Source: Bacteroidales bacterium UBA4295 (GTDB taxonomy: Bacteria; Bacteroidota; Bacteroidia; Bacteroidales; Paludibacteraceae). Taken from it: DNA of 64,000 nt. The DNA is taken from assembly GCA_002395805.1 (NCBI GenBank), contig DGVB01000026.1:1-64000 (forward strand), read 5' to 3'. Both the position numbers and the translations under genes were made by a program. Positions 9,711 to 18,337 of this stretch are shown piece by piece. The notes under the pieces were generated by a model. That model had not been told where the DNA came from, ran no database searches, and saw only the letters and a list, made by a program, of their open reading frames with translations. The number at the start of each line of letters is the position of its first letter. The stretch's first letter is position 1.

Positions 9711-10396
9711 ATTTTGTTTTTTATTCGGATCTCAGGTGTGCTTTGCAAAACTATACTGTTAGCCGGAACATCTTGGGTTAACCAGATATTACCTCCGACT
9801 ACCGTATCATGACCGATGGTGACGCGACCGAGGATAGAAGTATTGGAATAGACCGTGACATGGTCCTCCAAAATCGGGTGACGAGGGATGTCTATCGGTC
9901 GACCTTGGTCATCGTATTCGAAATTCTTCGCTCCAAGCGTCACACCTTGATATAAGACGACATGCGAACCGATGATAGCCGTTTCGCCAATGACGACGCC
10001 GGTACCATGGTCGATGCAGAAATACTCGCCTATCTGCGCGGCAGGGTGAATATCTATTCCGGTGCGGCTATGCGCCAGCTCGGTCAACATACGCGGAATA
10101 CGCGGCACTCCGAGTTGGTACAACACATGGGCCGCGCGGTAATGAATCATCGCGTATTGCAGCGGGTAAGAAAGAATCACTTCGCCGCGATCTGTGACGG
10201 CAGGGTCATTATGCAGCACCGCATCCACATCGGTGTTAATAAGTCGTCTGATCTCGGGTATCTGCGCCCAGAACTCATCCGGCAGACAGAGATCGTCAGG
10301 GCGTGCCACCGCCGGATAATAGTCCGGGAAGATCTCTCCTTGCAGATACAAAACGAGTTGCTTTAATTGCGCTATACTAATAAATCCTTTGTACAT
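9707..10396 (-). CDS. cysE: serine O-acetyltransferase
   Basis: This enzyme transfers acetyl from acetyl-CoA to L-serine, the first step of cysteine synthesis. The 229-residue product has the helical N-terminal SAT domain and a C-terminal left-handed beta helix of hexapeptide repeats (GIDIHPAAQIGEYFCIDHG, GVVIGETAIIGSHVVLYQGV), including the catalytic His-Asp region. It is shorter at the N-terminus than E. coli CysE and matches the Bacteroidetes form. It sits 21 bp downstream of cysK and overlaps lpdA by 4 bp, making a cysK-cysE-lpdA unit. The two enzymes commonly assemble as the cysteine synthase complex; the C-terminus here ends in RIKNKI, so the usual terminal Ile that docks into CysK is present. 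Confidence 0.93.
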   Translation of the reverse strand: MYKGFISIAQLKQLVLYLQGEIFPDYYPAVARPDDLCLPDEFWAQIPEIRRLINTDVDAVLHNDPAVTDRGEVILSYPLQYAMIHYRAAHVLYQLGVPRIPRMLTELAHSRTGIDIHPAAQIGEYFCIDHGTGVVIGETAIIGSHVVLYQGVTLGAKNFEYDDQGRPIDIPRHPILEDHVTVYSNTSILGRVTIGHDTVVGGNIWLTQDVPANSIVLQSTPEIRIKNKI

Positions 10397-10427
10397 AGTA
10401 CATTGTTCCTTTGTACTTTATAAGACA
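10385..10427. repeat. GTAC-type short repeats between cysK and cysE (family C)
   Basis: Three close copies of a TTTGTAC/TAGTAC motif fill the 21-bp gap and the first codons of cysE. Similar GTAC(G/C)AAGT arrays occur at 27821, 36977, 39955 and 45609. Confidence 0.5.
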
Positions 10428-11305
10428 GAGAGGTATCGTTCTCCGGTGTCGGGAAGAAGAACCACGATATTCTTGCCTTTGTATTCGGGTTGTCGGGTCA
10501 GTTGCAGCGCTGCAGCATAGGCTGCGCCGGACGAGATGCCGACGAGCAAGCCATGATCTGTGGCTAAAGAACGCGCCGCGGCAAAAGCCTCTTCGTCGGA
10601 AACAGTGAGAACGCGGTCAACATACGCCTGCTGGTAGGTCTCAGGGACGAAATTCGCACCGATACCCTGTATCTTATGCGGACCGGCATGACCTTCGGTC
10701 AGTACAGGAGACGAAGCGGGTTCGACGGCGATAACCTCGACGAGCATATTCTTTTCTTTCAACGCACGCCCTACTCCGCTCACCGTGCCGCCTGTACCTA
10801 CACCGGCAATGAAGACATCCACTTGTCCGGCGGTATCCTCCCAAATCTCCTGACCCGTAGTAGCATAATGGATAGCAGGGTTGGCAGGGTTAGTAAACTG
10901 GCCTAAAATAACCGCATTCGGCGTCTCGGCGCACAGCTGTTCCGCTTTCGCGACAGCTCCTTTCATGCCTTCGCTCCCGGGCGTAAGAACGAGTTCCGCG
11001 CCATAAGCCGCCAGCAGATTTCTGCGCTCTACGGACATGGTCTCCGGCATCGTGAGAATCACGCGATAGCCTTTGAGCCGGCCGATCCATGCGAGTCCTA
11101 CTCCGGTGTTGCCGGAAGTGGGTTCAATGATGGTAGCGCCCGAAGTCAACACACCGCTTTTCTCGGCGTCCTCAATCATCGCTAAAGCGGTACGGTCTTT
11201 GACCGAACCGCCGGGGTTGAAACGCTCCAATTTCAGTAACAAGCCCGGTTGTATCTCGAGCATCGGCGTGTGGCCGATCAAGTCCAATAAATTTCGTACT
11301 ATCAT
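10418..11305 (-). CDS. cysK: cysteine synthase (O-acetylserine sulfhydrylase)
   Basis: This PLP enzyme makes cysteine from O-acetylserine and sulfide (295 residues). Lys in PGGSVKDRTAL near residue 36 is the Schiff-base lysine; PTSGNTGVGLAW is the substrate loop, and GTGGTVSGVGRALKE binds the PLP phosphate. Length is slightly below the ~310 usual for CysK, with the C-terminus ending at DTGERYLSVL. It is the first gene of the cysK-cysE-lpdA run. The 80-bp upstream gap has two TATCGGGGGT copies but no matching -33/-7 promoter, only an imperfect TATACAAAG-like box. Confidence 0.95.
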   Translation of the reverse strand: MIVRNLLDLIGHTPMLEIQPGLLLKLERFNPGGSVKDRTALAMIEDAEKSGVLTSGATIIEPTSGNTGVGLAWIGRLKGYRVILTMPETMSVERRNLLAAYGAELVLTPGSEGMKGAVAKAEQLCAETPNAVILGQFTNPANPAIHYATTGQEIWEDTAGQVDVFIAGVGTGGTVSGVGRALKEKNMLVEVIAVEPASSPVLTEGHAGPHKIQGIGANFVPETYQQAYVDRVLTVSDEEAFAAARSLATDHGLLVGISSGAAYAAALQLTRQPEYKGKNIVVLLPDTGERYLSVL

Positions 11306-11387
11306 TGTGGTCTTATCGGGGGTTTATCGGGGGTATATCGTATCCCACCCATACCTATAATATACAAAGTATATTATTCCGTGATTT

Positions 11388-11852
11388 TTAATTTATGCTT
11401 CTCAAATACATTCTTACCGCCTCGGCAATCATCTCGGAGCAAGGACGTTTTTCGTAATATTCCGGTGTTCTCGGCGCGGGTCGCGGGTCAACAGAGCCTT
11501 TCGGCGCCAAACCTAATAGTTCGGCGCAAATCAAACTACCGTATTTAGCTTTGAATTCACCCGCTAAGTGCTGCACGAACGCATAGTTCGCCATCTTGCC
11601 TTCGGAATCATGGGGTGTAGCAGAACCATTCTGCAATCCGGCAAGCATGAACATACCGTTTGCTGCGCCACAGGTCATACGCATACGCCCTGTACCGCCG
11701 CCGAAAGAGGCTGCCAGACGCAGGGCGAGCGATTCGTCCGTAATACCATATAAATCCGCGCAGGAAGCAAACACTGCCTGGGAACAATTGAAACCTTGTT
11801 TGAATAAATCCACGGCGCGAGCTGCCCGTGATTCGATCTCTTCGTGTGTCAT
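11388..11852 (-). CDS. C-GCAxxG-C-C family protein (putative redox-active)
   Basis: The 154-residue protein belongs to the C_GCAxxG_C_C family, whose function is unproven. Visible motif elements in order are FNCSQAVFASC (Cys ~22), GGGTGRMRMTCGAANG (CGA..G), LICAELLG and RPCSEMI, giving the spaced cysteines that name the family. The C-rich arrangement suggests a redox or metal-binding role. The gene is monocistronic, with its own extended -33/-7 promoter 20 bp upstream of the ATG, so the mRNA leader is very short. Confidence 0.85.
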   Translation of the reverse strand: MTHEEIESRAARAVDLFKQGFNCSQAVFASCADLYGITDESLALRLAASFGGGTGRMRMTCGAANGMFMLAGLQNGSATPHDSEGKMANYAFVQHLAGEFKAKYGSLICAELLGLAPKGSVDPRPAPRTPEYYEKRPCSEMIAEAVRMYLRSIN

Positions 11853-11871
11853 CGTATTAGTCTTTGGGCTG

Positions 11872-11903
11872 CAAAGATACTGCTTTTTTATGACATACGC
11901 AAA
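11872..11903 (-). promoter_or_regulatory. -33/-7 promoter of the C-GCAxxG-C-C gene
   Basis: Minus-strand TTTG, 20-nt spacer (CGTATGTCAT, A6, GCAG), then TATCTTTG. The spacer fits the extended consensus shared across the window. Confidence 0.8.
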
Positions 11904-11920
11904 TTAAATCGGCTAAAATC

Positions 11921-13096
11921 TTATTTATTTGCAAAAACTCGTTTTTTGCGGATATAGAAAAGACCGCACGCCAAGATGAAATAGAAAGCAGAGAGAATCC
12001 ATAGCGCAATCCACTCCGTGGCAGCGGAAGCTGCAAAACCATTGGTATGAAGGAGAGACGCGCCCATGGAATTGATATGGATAAATGCATGGGCTCCCCA
12101 TGTATAGGGAATGAAATAGGAGAGGTATCTCCAAGCCGCAGGAATCATTTCTTTGGGCCATGAGATGCCTGCCATGAAGAGGAAAATCAGCGACGTAGAG
12201 ATGAGTAAAACGAGTCCCGATTCACGGTTCCGGATGAATACCGAGACGCAGAGCGAGAAGAATATAATTGCCAGCAGGTAGGGGACTATCAGCAGCAGAA
12301 TATCGTCGATTGCGCCTATGTGCGGGATTCCAAAGAGCCGCGGGAAGAAGCCCAGCAGGATTGCCGCCAAACCGAAATATATAAGGAAGCACGCGCCTGC
12401 GCGCCCGATGAGCGAAGTAAAAGTATAACTTTCTTCATTCTCTTCTCTGGCAGTTCCGCCGAGCATACAGATTCCGAAAAGGAGCGTCTGATGAAGGATG
12501 AGCATGAGTACCGCCGGAATGAGGAACGAGCCATATCCCCCCGTAGGCGTGAAAAGCGCTGTCTCCGAATAGGGTGCATCCTGGACAAGCGCCCAAGCGA
12601 ACTCTTTGTCCATTCCCATCTGTTCGTAGCGGTCGATTTGGATATTACGCATGGACTCCAGCATGACCTGATTGCAGGAAAGATAGATCGCTTTCATATA
12701 GAGGAACGAGGACATATCGCAATAGAGCGAAATATGCGCCTTGCCGAGCGGATCTGCCAACTGACGCTCAAAATCGCGCGGGAAATAGATGATTCCATGC
12801 ACTTTCTGATTCCTCAGAAGCTGCTCCGCTTCTGCCATGGAAGAGCAGGTATGCGTGAGTTTAATATCCGGCGAGGCGTTCCATCGATGGAGGAACGCGC
12901 GGCTCTGAGGCGAATTGCTCAAATCGACTACCGCTACCGGGACGTCGCATATTTGTTCATTCCAATAGAGCGCCTTGTAAATCAGCGGATATACAAGCGT
13001 TGCAACAATAAAAATGACCATCACACCCGGGTCCCGGAAGATGCGCTGAAGTTCCGTGACAAAGGATTTTACTATCGGATATTTATATTCGGACAC
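11921..13096 (-). CDS. ABC-2 type transporter permease (second of pair)
   Basis: This 391-residue membrane protein has the YhhJ/YbhR layout: an N-terminal helix (VMVIFIVATLVYPLIYKALYW), a ~140-residue periplasmic domain, then about five helices (FLIPAVLMLILHQTLLFGICM, ACFLIYFGLAAILLGFF, ILLLIVPYLLAIIFFSLCVSVF, SGLVLLISTSLIFLFMAGISW). It is the last gene of the tolC-hlyD-permease-permease operon, 32 bp downstream of the first permease. No ATP-binding protein is encoded nearby, so energy must come from a subunit elsewhere. The likely role is multidrug or lipid export across both membranes. Confidence 0.88.
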   Translation of the reverse strand: MSEYKYPIVKSFVTELQRIFRDPGVMVIFIVATLVYPLIYKALYWNEQICDVPVAVVDLSNSPQSRAFLHRWNASPDIKLTHTCSSMAEAEQLLRNQKVHGIIYFPRDFERQLADPLGKAHISLYCDMSSFLYMKAIYLSCNQVMLESMRNIQIDRYEQMGMDKEFAWALVQDAPYSETALFTPTGGYGSFLIPAVLMLILHQTLLFGICMLGGTAREENEESYTFTSLIGRAGACFLIYFGLAAILLGFFPRLFGIPHIGAIDDILLLIVPYLLAIIFFSLCVSVFIRNRESGLVLLISTSLIFLFMAGISWPKEMIPAAWRYLSYFIPYTWGAHAFIHINSMGASLLHTNGFAASAATEWIALWILSAFYFILACGLFYIRKKRVFANK

Positions 13097-13104
13097 GGCA
13101 GGGG

Positions 13105-13131
13105 AAATTAAAAATTAAAAATTATAAATTA
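13105..13131. repeat. AATTAAAA repeats between the two permeases
   Basis: Three near-copies of AAATTAAAAATT fill the 32-bp gap between the permease genes and reach the stop codon of the upstream one. This is a junction repeat of the same style as those at 22971, 37498 and 39486. Confidence 0.5.
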
Positions 13132-14304
13132 TTTCAAAGGATAATTCCAATACACCAACGCCCTATGAAGCCGCGGCGCGACGCAAAGGGAGGCGAGCAT
13201 AAAGGCAGTGAGGGCAAGTGCATTCGGCAGGCTGTTTTCAACAGGTGCCGCCATGAGCGCTTCGTTGACATAGATGAGGTAATAGTGCCTCAGCGGCTCC
13301 AGATAAGAGAGCGCTTTGACGGGCGGCAGCATCGCCATCTGCGGGTATGTGAAACCGGACAGGGAGAAGCCCAACATGGAATAAAGCGCGCCGATTGAAA
13401 GGGCATCGCGGAGTGTGGGCAAGAGACCTATCATCGTGATTCCAAGCGCTTCCATCGCCAGGATGAAAAGCAGCAGACCGAACATCAGCCGTCCCGTGCT
13501 GCCATATACCGGAAAGCCGGCAAAACGATAGAGGATCAGATGACAACCGATGCCAAGGACAAGATAGATCAGCGTGTACGGAATGAGTTTTCCTATCATC
13601 GCGACGGTATAATTGCCTCCGGCGGCACGGAGCCAAGCATGCGACGTGCGGGCTTTGAGTTCAAAACCGATGGCGAAGATGGTGAGCATGAGACAGATCA
13701 GACCCAGAATACCCGGCAGGATCGTGCTGACCAGATAAATGGAATAATTGCCCCATGGATTCGCGACCATGTGCCCTTCGATAGCAAGCGGCTGGATACG
13801 GTGCATGATCACATCGTCCGTGAGTCCTTTCTTACGCAAGACCTCGCGCTGGAACGCGCCGGAGACCAGATTCGCCATCGTCAGCATCTGTTTGTAGGCC
13901 GTATTGCCTCCTACCGTATAGGCGTTCGTCACATAGAAATCTATTTGAGGACGTTTGAACGATACCAAATCGCGGTAAAAGCCTTCACGGATAACAAAAA
14001 TGCCGTAGATTTTGCCCTTTTGCATCGCATCGCGGGCTTCTGGATAGGAATTGGTGATGAGTTGGATATCCACGGAAGGCGTGGCCTGCATCTCATGTAT
14101 GAGCCGGCGGGAGATCGTCGTCTGGTCCAGATCGACCACCGCCATCGGCATTTTCTCCGCCGCCCCACCCTTCATGAGCGTCAGGAAGAAGAACGTGGAC
14201 AGCAGCATAACGCCGACAGAGGCAAACAAATAGAGCGGCCGCGCGAACATCATCTTCAGTTCGCGAAGCAGCACACGCCATATGTTCTGGAAAATGATTT
14301 TCAT
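13129..14304 (-). CDS. ABC-2 type transporter permease (first of pair)
   Basis: A 391-residue permease of the same family and length as the next gene, with an N-terminal helix (LYLFASVGVMLLSTFFFLTLM), a large periplasmic region and C-terminal helices (YLVSTILPGILGLICLMLTIFAIGF, IGKLIPYTLIYLVLGIGCHLILY, LMFGLLLFILAMEALGITMIGLLP). Its ATG overlaps the stop of the HlyD gene by 4 bp, so translation is coupled. The two permeases presumably form a heterodimeric channel fed by HlyD and TolC. Confidence 0.88.
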   Translation of the reverse strand: MKIIFQNIWRVLLRELKMMFARPLYLFASVGVMLLSTFFFLTLMKGGAAEKMPMAVVDLDQTTISRRLIHEMQATPSVDIQLITNSYPEARDAMQKGKIYGIFVIREGFYRDLVSFKRPQIDFYVTNAYTVGGNTAYKQMLTMANLVSGAFQREVLRKKGLTDDVIMHRIQPLAIEGHMVANPWGNYSIYLVSTILPGILGLICLMLTIFAIGFELKARTSHAWLRAAGGNYTVAMIGKLIPYTLIYLVLGIGCHLILYRFAGFPVYGSTGRLMFGLLLFILAMEALGITMIGLLPTLRDALSIGALYSMLGFSLSGFTYPQMAMLPPVKALSYLEPLRHYYLIYVNEALMAAPVENSLPNALALTAFMLASLCVAPRLHRALVYWNYPLK

Positions 14305-15290
14305 TCTGCGACAAGAGCAGTCATACCCGGACGAAGATTAGGGATCGAGGTGGTCGGACGGCATTTGACATCAAACGTGCGGACGTCATAGCCTCCGTTC
14401 TGCTTGGTGGAACGCCATGTGGCGTAGGTTCCCATCGATTTGATATGGGTGACCGTAAGCGGATATTTGACGTTGTTTCCGAGCGCAGGGATGGTCACTT
14501 CAACAACACTTCCCATAGGGAAACGGGAGAGCATATCTTCGCGCACGGCGAAGGTGAACCACACGTCATTCAGATCGACGATGGACATCACCGGCGAGCC
14601 TTGTCCGACCAGTTCACCCACTTTTGGGAAGAGTTCGGAGACCTCGCCGTCGCAGGGCGAGAGGAGGTATTTCTCCGCCTCGGCAGCGGCTACTTCCTGC
14701 AGAATACCATCGACGCGTGCGACCTGCGCTTCCGCAGCCGCTTTGTCCTCTTCGCGCGCTCCAGCGAGTGCCATCTGGTATTGGCTGCGCGCCGCTTTGA
14801 CGGTAGCTTCCGCGGCTTTGTATTGCGCCTCTACCTCATCGCGTTTCTGCGCGCTGACGACTCCTTTGTCATAGAGCCGCTGCACGCGCTCATAAGACTT
14901 GCGGTAGATCTCCTCGCCGGCTTTGGCTTTCTGGTAGAGCTCGTAGGCACCCTGTATCTGCTCATTCCGTGCTCCGTTCTTGGCTTTCTGGTTCACAGCT
15001 TCCGCCATCTCACGCGCAGCGAGTGCCTGCGCTTTCTTGGCTTCCACTTCGGGCGAATAGATCACTACGAGCGTATCGCCCTTCTTTACCAGTTCGCCTT
15101 CCTCATAGAAGTACATCTCAATACGCCCCGGCACCTTACCGGAGACGCGGTACTCCGCTGCCTCGGCTTCGCCCTGGATAAGCGTCTTCTCCGGCCGTAA
15201 AGCCAAAATACCCACGAGCGCAACAATAACGACTACTGTGAGGAGCGCGACCAGACCTAACAGCAGACTTCCTTCTTTCTGATGTTTCAT
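14301..15290 (-). CDS. HlyD-family periplasmic adaptor (membrane fusion protein)
   Basis: The 329-residue adaptor links an inner-membrane exporter to TolC. It starts with an anchor helix (LLLGLVALLTVVVIVALVGILAL), followed by a lipoyl-like half (EYRVSGKVPGRIEMYFYEEGELVKKGDTLVVIYSPE), a long alpha-helical hairpin (~residues 75-200, rich in A/E/K/Q) and the second lipoyl half (YLLSPCDGEVSELFPKVGELVGQGSPVMSI). It lies 2 bp from the TolC gene and overlaps the permease gene. This is the YhiI/EmrA-type organisation. Confidence 0.93.
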   Translation of the reverse strand: MKHQKEGSLLLGLVALLTVVVIVALVGILALRPEKTLIQGEAEAAEYRVSGKVPGRIEMYFYEEGELVKKGDTLVVIYSPEVEAKKAQALAAREMAEAVNQKAKNGARNEQIQGAYELYQKAKAGEEIYRKSYERVQRLYDKGVVSAQKRDEVEAQYKAAEATVKAARSQYQMALAGAREEDKAAAEAQVARVDGILQEVAAAEAEKYLLSPCDGEVSELFPKVGELVGQGSPVMSIVDLNDVWFTFAVREDMLSRFPMGSVVEVTIPALGNNVKYPLTVTHIKSMGTYATWRSTKQNGGYDVRTFDVKCRPTTSIPNLRPGMTALVAE

Positions 15291-15292
15291 AA

Positions 15293-16753
15293 CTATAGTT
15301 TTCCTAAATATTTACGAAGTTGTGTTTCCGTTGTTTTGGCTTCCACCTCGGCGTCCACAAGGTCCGTAGCGGCAGCAAGCCACGCTGTCTGCGCCTGCAT
15401 CAGTTCGGAGGCGGTGATCATGCCGGCATCATAAGACTCTTGCGCCATACGCAGCACTTCGGCTGCGTTGTTCTGGGTCAGGCGCGCGAGCGCGATCTTC
15501 TGCTGCGCTTCCGCCAGTTTCTGGTTCGCCTGCGTCGTCTGGAGCGTCAGTAACTCACGTGTCTCTTCGGTCTTGAGCGCAACCGCATTGGCAGCATGTT
15601 TGGCAGCTTTGTAGCGGAGGATGTCGTCTGCGTGCGCGATGGGCACGTTGACCACCACGCCGGCAGAGAAGAAACCCTTGCTATCCCATTGGTTGCTGAA
15701 GCCGTTTTCCACGTTAGGGTTGGAGTAGATGTATCCGGCAGAAGCGACGATATTCGGTTGCAAGCCGGCAGCCGCCAGCATAGCGTTCGACTTGGCAATC
15801 TTCTCCGCCTGCTGGAGCAGTTGTATCTCCGACCGCCCAGCCACAGAGGCTTCCGCATCCGTCGAATCGACAGGGAGCGAAGTCTCACTCAAGCCGCTTT
15901 CGTCTAACCGGAAAGCCGTACTCAGCGGCAGTCCGCATACCTGCGCGAGCGCCATATTGGAGAGCGTCAGACCGTTCTCCGCCTGCAGTTTCTTCACCTC
16001 CGCTTCGCCGCGTTTGGTAGTCACTTTGAGCAGGTCCGATTGCGTCACCAGACCTTCGTCCAATGCCTCCTTGACATCCGTCTCCAACTGACAAAGAAGT
16101 TTGTAGTACTGCTCCGCCAACTCTTTCTTTTTCGAGACGGACACCACGCGCCAGTACGCCTCGTCCACACCGTAGATGATATCATCGTGCTTGGACTCGG
16201 ACTGAATAGTAGCAATCGTCTCTGATGCCTTGGCGATCTTGTACAGCTGGATCAGCCTGCCGCCTACGTAAATCGGCTGCGTCACACCCACATGCGCCAC
16301 AAAAATCTGATGCATGTCAGGTGACAATTTGTCATACAACATCTTATAGCTGTCCGCAATAAACTGGCCCACATCGTCCGTGATGGTCAATGACGGCAGA
16401 TCTTTCCACGCCCACGAAGCCGTTCCGTCCGGGTTGACCGTAGCCGTTCCGAAAGTGAATTCGGTGGTGTTGGAGAGCAGATGCACGTTCGCGCTGTTCC
16501 ACATGTATGAAGCATTGGCAGTAATCTTCGGGAACATAGCCGCCAACGCCGCCTGACGGTTGTATTTAGCAGCCAGAAGCAACTCCTGTTGCGATTGCGA
16601 CGATGCACCCTTTGAGAGCGCCAGATCGCGGCATTGCGGGAGCGTATAATAGGTGGTGTCAGCCGCAGAAAGAGCGCACGAAAAATGAAGAATAAAAACC
16701 GAAAGGACAAGCAGCCCTTTATTCAAAATCCGGTGTTTGGTATTGTTTGTCAT
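15293..16753 (-). CDS. TolC-family outer membrane efflux protein
   Basis: The 486-residue product has a signal peptide (LLVLSVFILHFSCALSA) and two OEP repeats that form the trimeric outer-membrane and periplasmic tunnel. Typical features are YTLPQCRDLALSKG near the mature start, VGVTQPIYVGGRLIQLYKIAK before the first hairpin, and the C-terminal SYDAGMITASELMQAQTAWLAAATDLVDAEVEA. It is the first gene of the export operon, so the promoter should lie in 16754-16821, where no clear -33/-7 pair was seen. Confidence 0.93.
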   Translation of the reverse strand: MTNNTKHRILNKGLLVLSVFILHFSCALSAADTTYYTLPQCRDLALSKGASSQSQQELLLAAKYNRQAALAAMFPKITANASYMWNSANVHLLSNTTEFTFGTATVNPDGTASWAWKDLPSLTITDDVGQFIADSYKMLYDKLSPDMHQIFVAHVGVTQPIYVGGRLIQLYKIAKASETIATIQSESKHDDIIYGVDEAYWRVVSVSKKKELAEQYYKLLCQLETDVKEALDEGLVTQSDLLKVTTKRGEAEVKKLQAENGLTLSNMALAQVCGLPLSTAFRLDESGLSETSLPVDSTDAEASVAGRSEIQLLQQAEKIAKSNAMLAAAGLQPNIVASAGYIYSNPNVENGFSNQWDSKGFFSAGVVVNVPIAHADDILRYKAAKHAANAVALKTEETRELLTLQTTQANQKLAEAQQKIALARLTQNNAAEVLRMAQESYDAGMITASELMQAQTAWLAAATDLVDAEVEAKTTETQLRKYLGKL

Positions 16754-16821
16754 ACTATTTCGCTATATTTTAAGCCGCGTTATTGGCAACAAAAAGCATG
16801 CCATATACAACAATATGTGTT

Positions 16822-17472
16822 TTATTTTTCGATATTGTTATACCAACTTTCCAATTTCTCGTTGAACGCCCTGCGGTCGAGTGTCTGCGCCCAGATACGG
16901 AGGTCGTCCGTATGGTCCTCGAAATGCAAAGTGACCGTTCTCCGCCATTTCCATTTCTTGGGTTGGAGTTTGGACCAGCGGCTGGTCTCCAGCCCGCGCA
17001 TTCTACAAAGGATCACGCGCACGCCTGCGGGCAGCTCGCGGCACACCTCATACGCCATCCGGCGGTTTCCGATTACCTCTTTGTCAATCGTTTTGACATG
17101 CCCCGAAGGATAGAAACAGATCTGTTTGCCGGAAGCGAGACTATCTATCGCAATACGGCTTAGTTGCGAAGCGGCAGCTACTCCTTCTTCGCGGCTCATG
17201 GCGCTTTTGTTGAGATCCGGCACTTCGATAGCGTCCCCCAGACGGAGAACACGCCCGTAAAGCCAGTGACGCATGAATAGTTCGTCCACCATCGGACTGA
17301 TCGGCAGCCACCAAAGCTCGCTGAAAAGGATCAACGGGTCCATGTATGCCGTATGGTTCGGCAGAACGAGGTGGACGGACTTGTCGCGAAGCAGTTCCTC
17401 GCCCTCAACTCGCACATCGTAATGCCAATGCAAAAAGAATTTAATTATTTTGCCAAGAGTAAATCTGTTCAT
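16822..17472 (-). CDS. lysophospholipid / 1-acylglycerol-3-phosphate acyltransferase-like protein
   Basis: The 216-residue protein has the PlsC fold hallmark NHTAYMD (NHX4D, catalytic His near residue 38). Block III, normally F-P-E-G-T-R, here reads FYPSGHVK near residue 119, so the glycerophosphate-binding motif is altered and the acceptor could be something other than lysophosphatidate. It may act on membrane lipid or on an acylated glycolipid. Its start overlaps the HAD gene stop by 4 bp, forming a two-gene unit. Confidence 0.8.
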   Translation of the reverse strand: MNRFTLGKIIKFFLHWHYDVRVEGEELLRDKSVHLVLPNHTAYMDPLILFSELWWLPISPMVDELFMRHWLYGRVLRLGDAIEVPDLNKSAMSREEGVAAASQLSRIAIDSLASGKQICFYPSGHVKTIDKEVIGNRRMAYEVCRELPAGVRVILCRMRGLETSRWSKLQPKKWKWRRTVTLHFEDHTDDLRIWAQTLDRRAFNEKLESWYNNIEK

Positions 17473-18131
17473 AATTCTTTAATTAACTTCATTAGCGACG
17501 CACCGCCTCGTCTGTCGAAGAAGAGGGCATCTATGCCTGCTGCCTGTGCGCCGAGGATGTCTGTCGTCATGCTGTCTCCGATCATCAGTACTTCATTGGG
17601 CTGCAAGCCGCAGCGGCGGAGCGCTTCTTGGAAGAAACGGATGTCGGGTTTGTCATAGCCGATATCCATGGAGATGAAGGTATCTTCAAAATACGGCAGG
17701 ATGCCTGCATGTTCGAGACGCGAGCGCTGCAAATGGCCAAAACTATTGGAAGCCGCAAAGAGGCGATAGCCTTTGTTTTTCAAGAGTTCAAGCATCTCTT
17801 TCGCTTCCGGCACCAGCGTGTGGGTCGTACCCCATGCTGCACGAAAAGCATGTTTGAAGGAATCTACCCGGGCAGAGAGTTCCACCTCACTCACCCGCTC
17901 ATTCTCTAATTCATTCATCCGCGCTATAAACTCCTGCGGGTAAAGGTCCATCACTTCGGCAATCGTATATTTGCCATGCTTGGCCTCCGCAAAAAGGCGT
18001 CCGGCGATATCGAAGAAGAGTTGGAAATACTCCGGATGCTCCGGCATAGCCGCATCGTAGGCCTCCCGACAGCAAGGAATGTAATCGAGAAGCGTATCGT
18101 CAATATCAATAAAAATCGCCTTATATGTCAC
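17469..18131 (-). CDS. HAD-superfamily hydrolase, YjjG-type (nucleotidase/phosphatase)
   Basis: A haloacid-dehalogenase phosphatase of about 220 residues. Motif I is FIDIDDTLLDY (nucleophile and acid Asp), motif II AASNSFG, the motif III Lys lies in GYDKPDIRFF, and motif IV is MIGDSMTTDI. The helical cap between motifs I and II is the YjjG/noncanonical nucleotidase type. The start is ambiguous: I use GTG at 18131, because the upstream alternative (TTG at 18155) lies within the divergent tRNA promoter. It precedes the acyltransferase with a 4-bp overlap. Confidence 0.85.
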   Translation of the reverse strand: MTYKAIFIDIDDTLLDYIPCCREAYDAAMPEHPEYFQLFFDIAGRLFAEAKHGKYTIAEVMDLYPQEFIARMNELENERVSEVELSARVDSFKHAFRAAWGTTHTLVPEAKEMLELLKNKGYRLFAASNSFGHLQRSRLEHAGILPYFEDTFISMDIGYDKPDIRFFQEALRRCGLQPNEVLMIGDSMTTDILGAQAAGIDALFFDRRGGASLMKLIKEL

Positions 18132-18146
18132 TTTTTTGCCAAAATA

Positions 18147-18178
18147 TTTGGTCAATTCAAAAAAAAGCAGTAATTTTG
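18147..18178 (+). promoter_or_regulatory. -33/-7 promoter of tRNA-Pro
   Basis: TTTG at 18147-18150, a 20-nt spacer (GTCAATTC, A8, GCAG) and TAATTTTG at 18171-18178. The mature tRNA begins 20 bp downstream. Confidence 0.8.
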
Positions 18179-18197
18179 CACGCTTTTTTCGCAGAAG

Positions 18198-18272
18198 CGG
18201 GTAGTAGTTCAGCCCGGTTAGAATGCCTGCTTTGGGAGCAGGAGGTCGTGAGTTCGAATCTCGCCTACCCGA
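18198..18272 (+). tRNA. tRNA-Pro (anticodon TGG)
   Basis: A 75-nt cloverleaf: acceptor stem CGGGTAG/CTACCCG, D arm GTTC..GAAT with GG in the loop, anticodon stem CCTGC/GCAGG with loop TTTGGGA (anticodon TGG), and T arm GTGAG-TTCGAAT-CTCGC. The discriminator base is A, and CCA is not encoded (the following bases are CT). It is driven by its own -33/-7 promoter and followed by an intrinsic terminator. Confidence 0.96.
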
Positions 18273-18301
18273 CTAAATCGAGTGCAAAGTTACACAAAAA
18301 A

Positions 18302-18330
18302 AATGACATACGCAAGCGCATATGTCATTT
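18302..18330. terminator. bidirectional intrinsic terminator after tRNA-Pro
   Basis: The stem AATGACATA pairs with TATGTCATT, with an inner CGC/GCG pairing. A-tracts lie to the left and T-tracts to the right, so it can stop the tRNA transcript on the plus strand and the beta-CASP nuclease transcript on the minus strand. Confidence 0.8.
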
Positions 18331-18337
18331 TTCGTAT

